This document shows positions 1-5,265 of a stretch of DNA of 5,265 nt, in pieces. Location: assembly GCA_964578975.1 (NCBI GenBank), contig CAZOFA010000108.1:1-5265 (forward strand). Reading direction: 5' to 3'. Each line of letters begins with the position of its first letter. The first letter of the stretch is position 1. The position numbers and the translations under genes are program-made. The notes beneath the pieces were generated by a model, which saw nothing but the letters and a program-made list of their open reading frames with translations, ran no database searches and had not been told where the DNA came from. The DNA is from CAYRUP01 sp964578975. Lineage in GTDB: Bacteria > Pseudomonadota > Gammaproteobacteria > DSM-16500.

Positions 1-1080
1 TATCATACCACCTCCTAAGCAAATGTCGCCTTCATAAAATACCACAGATTGACCTGGGGTGATGGCACGCTGAGGCTCTCCAAACTCTATTTTAACCTGT
101 TTTTCATCGATTGGATTAATCTTACAAACTTGGTCTTTTTGCCGATAGCGCGTTTTGGCCGCGGCTTTGAGTGGAAATGTGTGTATCGCCCCATGAATCC
201 AGTGGATGTCCTGTGCGATAAGTGAGTCGGTATAAAGCAACGGATGTTCTTCGCCTTGGACCACTACCAAGACATTACGCTTGATATCTTTGCTCACGAC
301 ATACCAGGGCGCTTCGCTGCTATTTTTCAATCCGCCAATTTTCAACCCTTGGCGTTGTCCGAGGGTATAAAACATCAAGCCATCGTGTTGTCCGATGATT
401 TTTCCCTCAGCCGTTTCAATGTCACCCGGGTGCGCGCGCAAATAATTACTTAAAAAGGGTTTAAATTTTTTTTCACCAATAAAACAAATGCCCGTGCTAT
501 CTTTTTTCGCATGATTGTTGAAACGCGCTTTTTCTGCGATCGTGCGGACTTCTGATTTTTTTAATTCGCCGACGGGAAATAAACTTTGTGATAATTGTGC
601 TTGGGTGAGCGTATACAAAAAATAACTTTGATCTTTGCTGGCATCGAGACCTTTGAGTAAATGAAACTGGTTGTCGCGAAATTGACAACGTGCGTAATGC
701 CCTGTCGCAATAAAATCGGCGCCCTGTTGTTTTGCGTAATGCAGAAACGCTTTAAATTTAATTTCTTTGTTGCATAAAATATCTGGGTTTGGTGTGCGCC
801 CAGCTTTGTATTCAAGCAAAAAATCGGTAAAAACACGTTCGAAATATTCGCTCGCGAAATTCACGCGTTTTAATTCTATTTGCAGTTGATCACAAACCGC
901 TTGTGCATCTGCCATGTCTTGCCCGGCACTACAAAACGTTTCCGTGTCGTCTTCTTCCCAATTTTTCATGAAGACGCCAGTGACGTGATGGCCTTGTTCT
1001 TTCAATAACAATGCAGCCACAGAGGAATCAACGCCTCCAGACATGCCGACGAAAATGTGTTTACGTGTGATGGTGTTCAT
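1..1080 (-). CDS. mnmA: tRNA-specific 2-thiouridylase MnmA (3' end cut by window)
   Basis: This cytoplasmic enzyme activates C2 of wobble uridine 34 with ATP and replaces its oxygen with sulfur, in tRNAs for Lys, Glu and Gln (s2U34). In E. coli the sulfur arrives through the Tus relay. I translated 360 codons by hand and found no stop. The PP-loop motif GMSGGVDSS is at residues 12-20. MKNWEEDD is at 38-45. The catalytic nucleophile is expected at Cys103 in NPDILCNKEIKF, and the persulfide-carrying partner at Cys199 in DSTGICFIGE. TLGQRQGLKIGG is at 239-250. The C-terminal beta-barrel region runs to CLGGGMI at the window edge. E. coli MnmA is 368 residues, so only about ten residues and the stop are probably missing. 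The ATG at 1080 fits the family N-terminus, but no Shine-Dalgarno sequence precedes it and a terminator ends 3 nt upstream. The identification is very secure; how the gene is expressed is not. Confidence 0.97.
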   Translation of the reverse strand, partial: MNTITRKHIFVGMSGGVDSSVAALLLKEQGHHVTGVFMKNWEEDDTETFCSAGQDMADAQAVCDQLQIELKRVNFASEYFERVFTDFLLEYKAGRTPNPDILCNKEIKFKAFLHYAKQQGADFIATGHYARCQFRDNQFHLLKGLDASKDQSYFLYTLTQAQLSQSLFPVGELKKSEVRTIAEKARFNNHAKKDSTGICFIGEKKFKPFLSNYLRAHPGDIETAEGKIIGQHDGLMFYTLGQRQGLKIGGLKNSSEAPWYVVSKDIKRNVLVVVQGEEHPLLYTDSLIAQDIHWIHGAIHTFPLKAAAKTRYRQKDQVCKINPIDEKQVKIEFGEPQRAITPGQSVVFYEGDICLGGGMI

Positions 1081-1082
1081 AG

Positions 1083-1118
1083 AAAAAATAATACCCAAGC
1101 TTTAAAAGCTTGGGTATT
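1083..1118 (-). terminator. Intrinsic terminator after the barrel-protein gene
   Basis: A perfect 13-bp inverted repeat has arms at 1090-1102 and 1106-1118 (AATACCCAAGCTT and its complement) around a 3-nt loop. Reading the minus strand, the hairpin is followed by TATTTTTTCT, whose run of six T lies at 1088-1083. It sits 22 nt past the stop codon of the outer-membrane gene, as expected for a Rho-independent terminator of that gene. In the plus direction the hairpin is followed by only a short T run, so it may act weakly both ways. It ends just before the mnmA start codon. Confidence 0.88.
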
Positions 1119-1140
1119 TTACGCGACTTAACAGAAATGG

Positions 1141-1776
1141 TTAACCGAAATTGTAACCTAAGTTAAGTGAGAGCATATCCGCATTTGGGATCGCAGACGT
1201 GCTGGTTTTGACATTGCCGCTGCCTTGAATGCGTGACAATTCAACATTCGTGGTGATGTGTTGGTTCACATCGTAACTCACGCCCACGCCATACACTGGA
1301 CGAATGCGGTTGGTGGTTTTGCTGTTCACAACCATTTGTGGAGGTAAGTTGACGTTATCAATATGCAACTCACTTCTCACTTCCGCTAAACCGCCTAACA
1401 CATAAGCATTGAAGCCTTCTGCGAATGGTAAGTAACCTTTAGCAACCACGCTTAACGCATCGAGTGAGTATTTAGCGGATTGGCTAGAATTGCCAAAAGA
1501 TGATTTATATTTTGAGTTTGCATAAGTAGCTAAAGCCGCTTCAAGTCCAAAGTTGTTATTGAAGTTATAACCACCGAAAATGCGACCACCTAAACCGCCA
1601 GTATCACGTGAACTTGTGACGCCTGGTGCAGCGGGCCAAAGATTTTGGTTGGGAGTTCTGAGTGTACTTGCTCCAAGACCTAACCCTGCATAAGCCCCAG
1701 GAGTTGCTGCATTAGCTGCAGTTGCTAATGCAAGCGAAGTTGCAATTGCTGCAGTAATTATAGTGATTTTTCTCAT
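1141..1776 (-). CDS. Small secreted OmpA-like outer-membrane beta-barrel protein
   Basis: The predicted precursor has 211 residues. Residues 1-23 form a signal peptide: Arg-Lys at positions 2-3, a hydrophobic core, and an ANA|AT site for signal peptidase I after residue 23. The mature part of about 188 residues alternates hydrophobic and polar residues and is rich in Gly and aromatics, as in outer-membrane barrels. Likely strands include GAYAGLGLG (27-35), GGRIFGGYNF (63-72), FGLEAALATY (76-85), LSVVAKGYLPF (108-118), FNAYVLGGLAEVRSEL (122-137), YGVGVSYDV (162-170) and LSLNLGYNF (202-210) at the C-terminus. This resembles the N-terminal eight-strand barrel of OmpA. The periplasmic peptidoglycan-binding domain is absent (E. 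coli OmpA is 346 residues). The ATG at 1776 is chosen because GAGG at 1788-1785 lies 8 nt upstream and a normal signal peptide follows; a TTG at 1803 would add nine polar residues. Porin, adhesin or structural roles are all possible, and the exact function is not recognisable. Confidence 0.85.
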   Translation of the reverse strand: MRKITIITAAIATSLALATAANAATPGAYAGLGLGASTLRTPNQNLWPAAPGVTSSRDTGGLGGRIFGGYNFNNNFGLEAALATYANSKYKSSFGNSSQSAKYSLDALSVVAKGYLPFAEGFNAYVLGGLAEVRSELHIDNVNLPPQMVVNSKTTNRIRPVYGVGVSYDVNQHITTNVELSRIQGSGNVKTSTSAIPNADMLSLNLGYNFG

Positions 1777-1821
1777 TTGTTTATCCTCATTAATTGTATG
1801 CAATTTATAAAATGCCCGCGC

Positions 1822-1850
1822 AGTGTATCATTTGTAGGCTCACATGTAAA
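1822..1850 (-). promoter_or_regulatory. Sigma70-type promoter for the outer-membrane barrel gene
   Basis: On the minus strand, TTTACA at 1850-1845 (5 of 6 matches to the -35 consensus) is followed after exactly 17 nt by TACACT at 1827-1822 (4 of 6 at -10). TGA stands immediately before the -10, giving an extended -10 element. Transcription would begin near 1815, leaving a leader of about 40 nt that includes the GAGG ribosome binding site at 1788-1785. The call rests on sequence match only. Confidence 0.6.
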
Positions 1851-1885
1851 ATTTAGACATTAACAAAAATAAAGGTCATTTTTTG

Positions 1886-1923
1886 TTGAGAAATAATTGC
1901 TCAATGCGAATTGCATTGTTGAG
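1886..1923. repeat. Nested short inverted repeats in the icd control region
   Basis: CAATGC (1902-1907) and GCATTG (1913-1918) form a perfect 6-bp inverted repeat around GAATT. CTCAA at 1900-1904 can also pair with TTGAG on either side, at 1886-1890 or 1919-1923. AATTGC occurs directly repeated at 1895-1900 and 1909-1914. The cluster lies between the divergent promoters and overlaps the candidate icd -35 element, so it could be an operator. AT-rich DNA yields short repeats by chance, and I do not recognise a known operator consensus. Confidence 0.4.
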
Positions 1924-1944
1924 ATGAAAACAGATTGCTAACAT
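1916..1944 (+). promoter_or_regulatory. Candidate icd promoter with extended -10
   Basis: TTGTTG at 1916-1921 (3 of 6 at -35) is separated by 17 nt from TAACAT at 1939-1944 (4 of 6 at -10), and TGC directly precedes the latter as an extended -10 motif. The start site would fall near 1951, giving a leader of about 25 nt that contains the icd ribosome binding site at 1963-1968. The match is modest, but position and spacing are right. A different upstream promoter remains possible. Confidence 0.35.
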
Positions 1945-1975
1945 GTGCTTCTTTCAGAAATCAAGGAGTGTTTCA

Positions 1976-3238
1976 ATGGCGTACCAACATATTCAAGTCC
2001 CCGCCGAGGGCCAAAAAATTACAGTTAACAAAGATTTCACGCTCAATGTGCCAGATCAACCCATCATTCCTTTCATTGAAGGCGATGGGACGGGTGTGGA
2101 TATTACCCCGGTGATGAAAAAAGTCGTGGATGCGGCTGTGCAAAAAGCCTATCTCGGTAAACGCAAAATTCATTGGATGGAAATTTATGCCGGTGAAAAA
2201 GCGACAAAAGTCTATGACAAAGATACCTGGTTACCGCAAGAAACCTTGAGCGCATTGAAAGAATTTGTGGTGTCGATCAAAGGACCTCTCACCACACCAG
2301 TCGGCGGTGGCATACGCTCGCTCAATGTGGCCTTGCGTCAAGAGTTAGATTTATATATTTGCTTGCGTCCGGTGCGTTATTTTCAGGGCGTGCCCAGTCC
2401 GCTGAAAGAACCTTGGCTCACTGACATGGTGATTTTCCGCGAAAATTCAGAAGATATTTATGCGGGCATTGAATGGTCTGCAGACAGTAGTGAAGCCAAC
2501 AAAGTCATCAAATTTTTACAAGATGAAATGAAGGTTAAAAAAATTCGTTTCGCAACGCATTGTGGCATTGGTGTCAAACCTGTTTCAAAGCCGGGGACAT
2601 ATCGTTTAGTCAAAGCAGCGATTCAATACGCCATCGATCATAATCGTGATTCCGTCACACTCGTGCATAAAGGCAATATCATGAAATACACCGAAGGCGC
2701 TTTTCGTGATTGGGGCTATGAAGTGGCACGCGAAAAATTTGGCGCAACACCTCTAGATGGTGGGCCGTGGCATGTATTAAAAAATCCTAACACCAAAGAA
2801 AATATAGTTATCAAAGATGTGATTGCCGATGCATTTTTACAACAAATTCTGACTCGTCCTTCTGAATACAGTGTCATCGCCACGTTAAATTTAAATGGCG
2901 ATTATGTGTCTGATGCGCTAGCGGCACAAGTCGGGGGGATTGGAATTGCACCGGGTGCTAATTTAAGTGATGATGTTGCGATGTTTGAAGCAACCCACGG
3001 CACTGCACCGAAATATGCAGGCCAAGATAAGGTAAACCCAGGGTCACTTATTTTATCGGCTGAAATGATGTTAAGGCATCTCAATTGGCATGAAGCGGCA
3101 GAACTTATCATCAATGGAATCGAAAGCACGATCATGGCAAAAACCGTTACTTATGACTTTGCCCGTCAAATGGAGGGTGCTCAATTATTGAGCTGTTCAG
3201 CATTTGGTGATACAATAATAACCCATATAAATAAATAG
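1976..3238 (+). CDS. icd: NADP-dependent isocitrate dehydrogenase
   Basis: This cytoplasmic TCA-cycle enzyme oxidatively decarboxylates isocitrate to 2-oxoglutarate with NADP and Mg or Mn, as a homodimer. The 420-residue product matches the E. coli type (416 residues) along its whole length with a two-residue offset. Substrate-binding residues are present: Ser115, Asn117, Arg121, Arg131, Arg155, Tyr162 and Lys232. The metal-binding aspartates are Asp285, Asp309 and Asp313. NADP-specificity positions are kept: Lys346-Tyr347 in HGTAPKY, Tyr393 and Arg397. Ser115 lies in GGIRSLNVALR and corresponds to E. coli Ser113, the site phosphorylated by AceK. The ATG at 1976 is chosen because AAGGAG (1963-1968) sits 7 nt upstream and MAYQHIQVP fits the family. 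An in-frame ATG at 1943 falls in the probable promoter. The gene diverges from the barrel gene and is followed by its own terminator, so it is probably a single-gene transcript. Confidence 0.98.
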   Translation: MAYQHIQVPAEGQKITVNKDFTLNVPDQPIIPFIEGDGTGVDITPVMKKVVDAAVQKAYLGKRKIHWMEIYAGEKATKVYDKDTWLPQETLSALKEFVVSIKGPLTTPVGGGIRSLNVALRQELDLYICLRPVRYFQGVPSPLKEPWLTDMVIFRENSEDIYAGIEWSADSSEANKVIKFLQDEMKVKKIRFATHCGIGVKPVSKPGTYRLVKAAIQYAIDHNRDSVTLVHKGNIMKYTEGAFRDWGYEVAREKFGATPLDGGPWHVLKNPNTKENIVIKDVIADAFLQQILTRPSEYSVIATLNLNGDYVSDALAAQVGGIGIAPGANLSDDVAMFEATHGTAPKYAGQDKVNPGSLILSAEMMLRHLNWHEAAELIINGIESTIMAKTVTYDFARQMEGAQLLSCSAFGDTIITHINK

Positions 3239-3255
3239 CTTAGTCTATCAAAAAC

Positions 3256-3300
3256 AGCGCTTTTTTGGGGGTGCCCAGAAAGCGCTTGTTTATTCTTTAT
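3256..3300 (+). terminator. Rho-independent terminator of icd
   Basis: Eighteen bases past the icd stop, AGCGCTTT (3256-3263) pairs with AAAGCGCT (3279-3286). The interior can pair further through TGGG (3266-3269) and CCCA (3274-3277), leaving a GGTG loop with an imperfect T/A junction between the two stems. A T-rich tail, TTGTTTATTCTTTAT, follows from 3286. Position, stem and tail fit an intrinsic terminator for icd. Confidence 0.8.
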
Positions 3301-3325
3301 CCTATACTTATCAATATGGATAAAG
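3295..3325. repeat. Inverted repeat in the icd-clpS gap
   Basis: CTTTATCC at 3295-3302 is perfectly complemented by GGATAAAG at 3318-3325. The stem can extend by ATA/TAT past one bulged T, giving about 11 bp around the 8-nt loop CTTATCAA. The left arm overlaps the tail of the icd terminator. No T run follows directly (GCGCACGGATTTTT comes next), so it is not a typical terminator. It could be an operator for clpS, an RNA hairpin or chance. The rest of the gap, 3326-3409, is AT-rich and shows no convincing -35/-10 pair that I could identify for clpS. Confidence 0.5.
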
Positions 3326-3409
3326 CGCACGGATTTTTGCATTAAGTAATAGATTTTTTGGTCGAATAAGGAAAAAATTAAAGATATAGACTATAAGTAA
3401 GGTAAGGGT

Positions 3410-3727
3410 ATGAATAGTGGCGTCATGACAAAATCGATGGACTTGGAGGTACAGGAGGCGAAACCGCAGTTAAAACAGCCTGCGCTGTATCAGATCGTCA
3501 TGCATAACGATGACTTTACGCCCATGGAATTTGTGGTGGTGGTTTTAGAACTTTTTTTCAATTTGGAAAGAACCACTGCGACGCGTTTGATGTATGAAGT
3601 ACATATGACTGGAAAAGCAATTTGTGGAATATTTAGTAGAGATGTAGCAGAAACAAAAGTCGATCAAGTAACGGATTACGCAAGGACGCATGAACATCCT
3701 CTATTATGCAGCATAGAGGCAATGTAA
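3410..3727 (+). CDS. clpS: ATP-dependent Clp protease adaptor ClpS
   Basis: ClpS binds the N-terminal domain of ClpA in the cytoplasm. It delivers substrates carrying destabilising N-terminal residues (N-end rule) and suppresses recognition of other ClpA substrates. The 105-residue product matches E. coli ClpS (106 residues) in length and order. A variable, flexible N-terminal tail (about residues 1-24) precedes the folded core from LYQIVMHNDDFTPMEFV. The substrate-pocket residues are kept: Asn33, Asp34, Asp35, Met39 and His65. The conserved GKAICGIF (68-75), VAETKV (79-84) and EHPLLCSIE (95-103) segments are also present. The ATG at 3410 is preceded by AAGG at 3399-3402 with 7-nt spacing; ATGs at codons 6 and 10 lie in the variable tail and have poorer upstream sites. 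clpA follows after 22 bp, so co-transcription is likely. Confidence 0.97.
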   Translation: MNSGVMTKSMDLEVQEAKPQLKQPALYQIVMHNDDFTPMEFVVVVLELFFNLERTTATRLMYEVHMTGKAICGIFSRDVAETKVDQVTDYARTHEHPLLCSIEAM

Positions 3728-3749
3728 CCCTCACAATGGGAGGTGTGAC

Positions 3750-5265
3750 ATGCTAGACAAAGAGCTTGAGTACACATTGAATTTGGCATTCAAAGAAGCT
3801 CGCGCAAAACGTCATGAATTTGTCACAGTCGAGCATCTACTCATTGCATTGCTCGAAAATTCCTCCGCAGTCGATGTCCTCAAAGCATGTGGCGCCAACA
3901 TCCATCGTCTGCGTAATAATCTGATTGAATTTGTTGATCGAACCACACCATCGATTCCGTCTCATGTACATGATCGTGATACACAGCCAACATTAGGTTT
4001 TCAACGTGTTTTACAACGCGCTGTTTTTCATGTGCAATCATCGGGTAAAACCGAAGTGACGGGTGCAAATGTACTCGCTGCTATTTTCAGCGAACAAGAA
4101 AGTCAAAGTGTTTATCTGATCCGTCAAGAAAATGTCAGTCGTCTTGATGTCATCAATTATATTTCACATGGCTCAACCAAACCACGTGGCGCAAGTAATG
4201 GAACGCGTGAGAATGATCAATTTGGCGGACACTATATGGAAGAAAGTGATGGATTACAAGATGAAGGTGCGAGTCCACTGGAACAATTCACCACAAATTT
4301 AAATGCACGCGCCAAATTAAATTTAATCGATCCATTAGTGGGGCGTGAAGATGAAATTGAACGCACGATTCAAATTCTCTGTCGTCGTCGTAAAAATAAT
4401 CCCTTATTGGTTGGCGAAGCCGGTGTGGGCAAAACTGCAATTGCTGAAGGTTTAGCACGTTTCATTATCGAGAAAAAAATTCCCAGTATTTTAGAAGACA
4501 GTGTGATTTATTCGTTAGATTTAGGCAGTTTGCTCGCGGGTACGAAATATCGCGGTGATTTTGAAAAACGCTTAAAAAGCGTCTTACACCAGTTAAAAGA
4601 ACAAAAAGGCGCTATTCTTTTTATCGATGAAATCCATACCATCATTGGTGCAGGTGCGGCATCAGGTGGTTTGATGGATGTGTCCAATTTAATTAAACCG
4701 TTACTGGCCTCCGGCGAACTCACTTGTATTGGTTCAACCACGTATAAAGAATATCGTGGTATTTTTGAAAAAGATCATGCATTAGCAAGACGTTTTCAAA
4801 AAATCGATATTAAAGAACCCACCATTGAGCAAACGATTGAAATTCTGAAAGGATTACGCAGTCGTTTTGAAGCACATCATAAAGTTAAATATACCGATGA
4901 ATCATTAGATGCAGCTGCGAAATTATCAGCGCGTTACATCTCAGATCGTAAGTTGCCTGACAAAGCGATTGATTTAGTCGATGAAGTCGGTGCTTATCAG
5001 TATTTGTTGCCTGAAGCAAACCGCAAACAAGTGATTGAAGCAGCAGATATTGAAAAAGTAGTTGCAAAAATTGCACGTATTCCTGAACGTACGGTTTCTA
5101 CATCAGATCGTGAAGCCTTAAAGAATTTGGTGCGTGACTTAAAAATGATGATCTTTGGTCAAGATGAAGCGGTGGATACTTTAGGTGCAGCTGTGAGATT
5201 AGCACGTTCTGGTTTGCGAGATCCTAGTAAACCCATTGGATCATTTTTATTTATTGGCCCTACTG
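3750..5265 (+). CDS. clpA: ATP-dependent Clp protease ATP-binding subunit ClpA (3' part missing)
   Basis: ClpA is the hexameric AAA+ unfoldase that threads substrates into the ClpP chamber and is the partner of ClpS. The window holds 505 codons of a protein that has 758 residues in E. coli. The N-domain, with its two Clp_N repeats, spans about residues 1-142 and includes HEFVTVEHLLIALL and TLGFQRVLQRAVFHVQSSG. A charged, variable linker follows at about 143-178. The first AAA+ domain has Walker A GEAGVGKT at 222-229, Walker B ILFIDE at 289-294, the pore-loop region GTKYRGDFEKR at 264-274, sensor-1 region IGSTTYKEY and the arginine-finger region ALARRFQ at 344-350. The second AAA+ domain has begun (FGQDEAVD near 469) and is cut after GPT of its Walker A. 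GGGAGGTG at 3738-3745 is a strong ribosome binding site. The truncation is due to the window edge, as there is no stop or frameshift. Confidence 0.98.
   Translation, partial: MLDKELEYTLNLAFKEARAKRHEFVTVEHLLIALLENSSAVDVLKACGANIHRLRNNLIEFVDRTTPSIPSHVHDRDTQPTLGFQRVLQRAVFHVQSSGKTEVTGANVLAAIFSEQESQSVYLIRQENVSRLDVINYISHGSTKPRGASNGTRENDQFGGHYMEESDGLQDEGASPLEQFTTNLNARAKLNLIDPLVGREDEIERTIQILCRRRKNNPLLVGEAGVGKTAIAEGLARFIIEKKIPSILEDSVIYSLDLGSLLAGTKYRGDFEKRLKSVLHQLKEQKGAILFIDEIHTIIGAGAASGGLMDVSNLIKPLLASGELTCIGSTTYKEYRGIFEKDHALARRFQKIDIKEPTIEQTIEILKGLRSRFEAHHKVKYTDESLDAAAKLSARYISDRKLPDKAIDLVDEVGAYQYLLPEANRKQVIEAADIEKVVAKIARIPERTVSTSDREALKNLVRDLKMMIFGQDEAVDTLGAAVRLARSGLRDPSKPIGSFLFIGPT

Noticed and set aside
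244..453. Open frame on the plus strand inside mnmA
   Set aside because: It lies wholly antisense to the confidently assigned mnmA, has no recognisable product and no ribosome binding site that I could see.
497..836. Two overlapping minus-strand open frames within mnmA
   Set aside because: They are alternative frames of mnmA; the mnmA frame is continuous through the whole region with all family motifs, so there is no sign of a frameshift or a nested gene.
1777..1803. Nine-codon N-terminal extension of the barrel protein from a TTG at 1803
   Set aside because: It would put polar residues before the signal peptide and bury the GAGG ribosome binding site inside the coding sequence; the ATG at 1776 is better placed.
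1943..1975. Upstream ATG for icd adding eleven residues
   Set aside because: It overlaps the candidate -10 element, lacks a ribosome binding site, and the extension does not resemble the family N-terminus, while AAGGAG precedes the ATG at 1976.
2902..3135. Minus-strand open frame within icd
   Set aside because: It is antisense to highly conserved icd codons and has no features of its own; the same holds for the frame at 1973-2173.
3443..3458. Two GGAGG-like sites inside clpS
   Set aside because: They resemble ribosome binding sites, but no start codon with a sensible downstream frame follows; they encode part of the variable N-terminal tail of ClpS.
3880..5076. Minus-strand open frames within clpA (3880-4068, 4508-4741, 4885-5076)
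   Set aside because: All lie antisense to the uninterrupted clpA frame and show no recognisable domain.

Overview
The window reads as ordinary core chromosome from an AT-rich gammaproteobacterium. The protein sequences resemble their E. coli counterparts closely (MnmA, the phosphorylatable type of NADP-isocitrate dehydrogenase, ClpS, ClpA). The AT-rich composition and the small OmpA-like outer-membrane barrel would suit a Legionellales-type (Coxiella/Legionella-like) organism. That placement is inference; no 16S or other phylogenetic marker is present.

Layout: the left part is on the minus strand. It holds mnmA (tRNA 2-thiouridylase, lacking only its last few codons at the window edge), preceded by a gene for a small secreted beta-barrel protein. 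A strong intrinsic terminator lies between the two and nearly touches the mnmA start codon. A 199-bp divergent intergenic region (1777-1975) carries a good sigma70-type promoter for the barrel gene, a weaker candidate promoter for icd, and a cluster of short inverted repeats between them. The right part is on the plus strand. It holds icd with its own terminator, then a 171-bp gap with an extra inverted repeat, then clpS and clpA 22 bp apart in an evident operon. clpA is cut by the window end just inside its second Walker A motif.

Functionally the genes are housekeeping: wobble-uridine thiolation of tRNA, an outer-membrane protein, the isocitrate-to-2-oxoglutarate step of the TCA cycle, and the adaptor plus unfoldase of the ClpAP protease (N-end rule degradation). 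I found no undescribed system, mobile element, CRISPR array or RNA gene. The items worth a second look are regulatory: how mnmA is expressed and translated without a visible Shine-Dalgarno sequence directly behind a terminator, the inverted repeats in the divergent control region, and the unexplained hairpin between icd and clpS.
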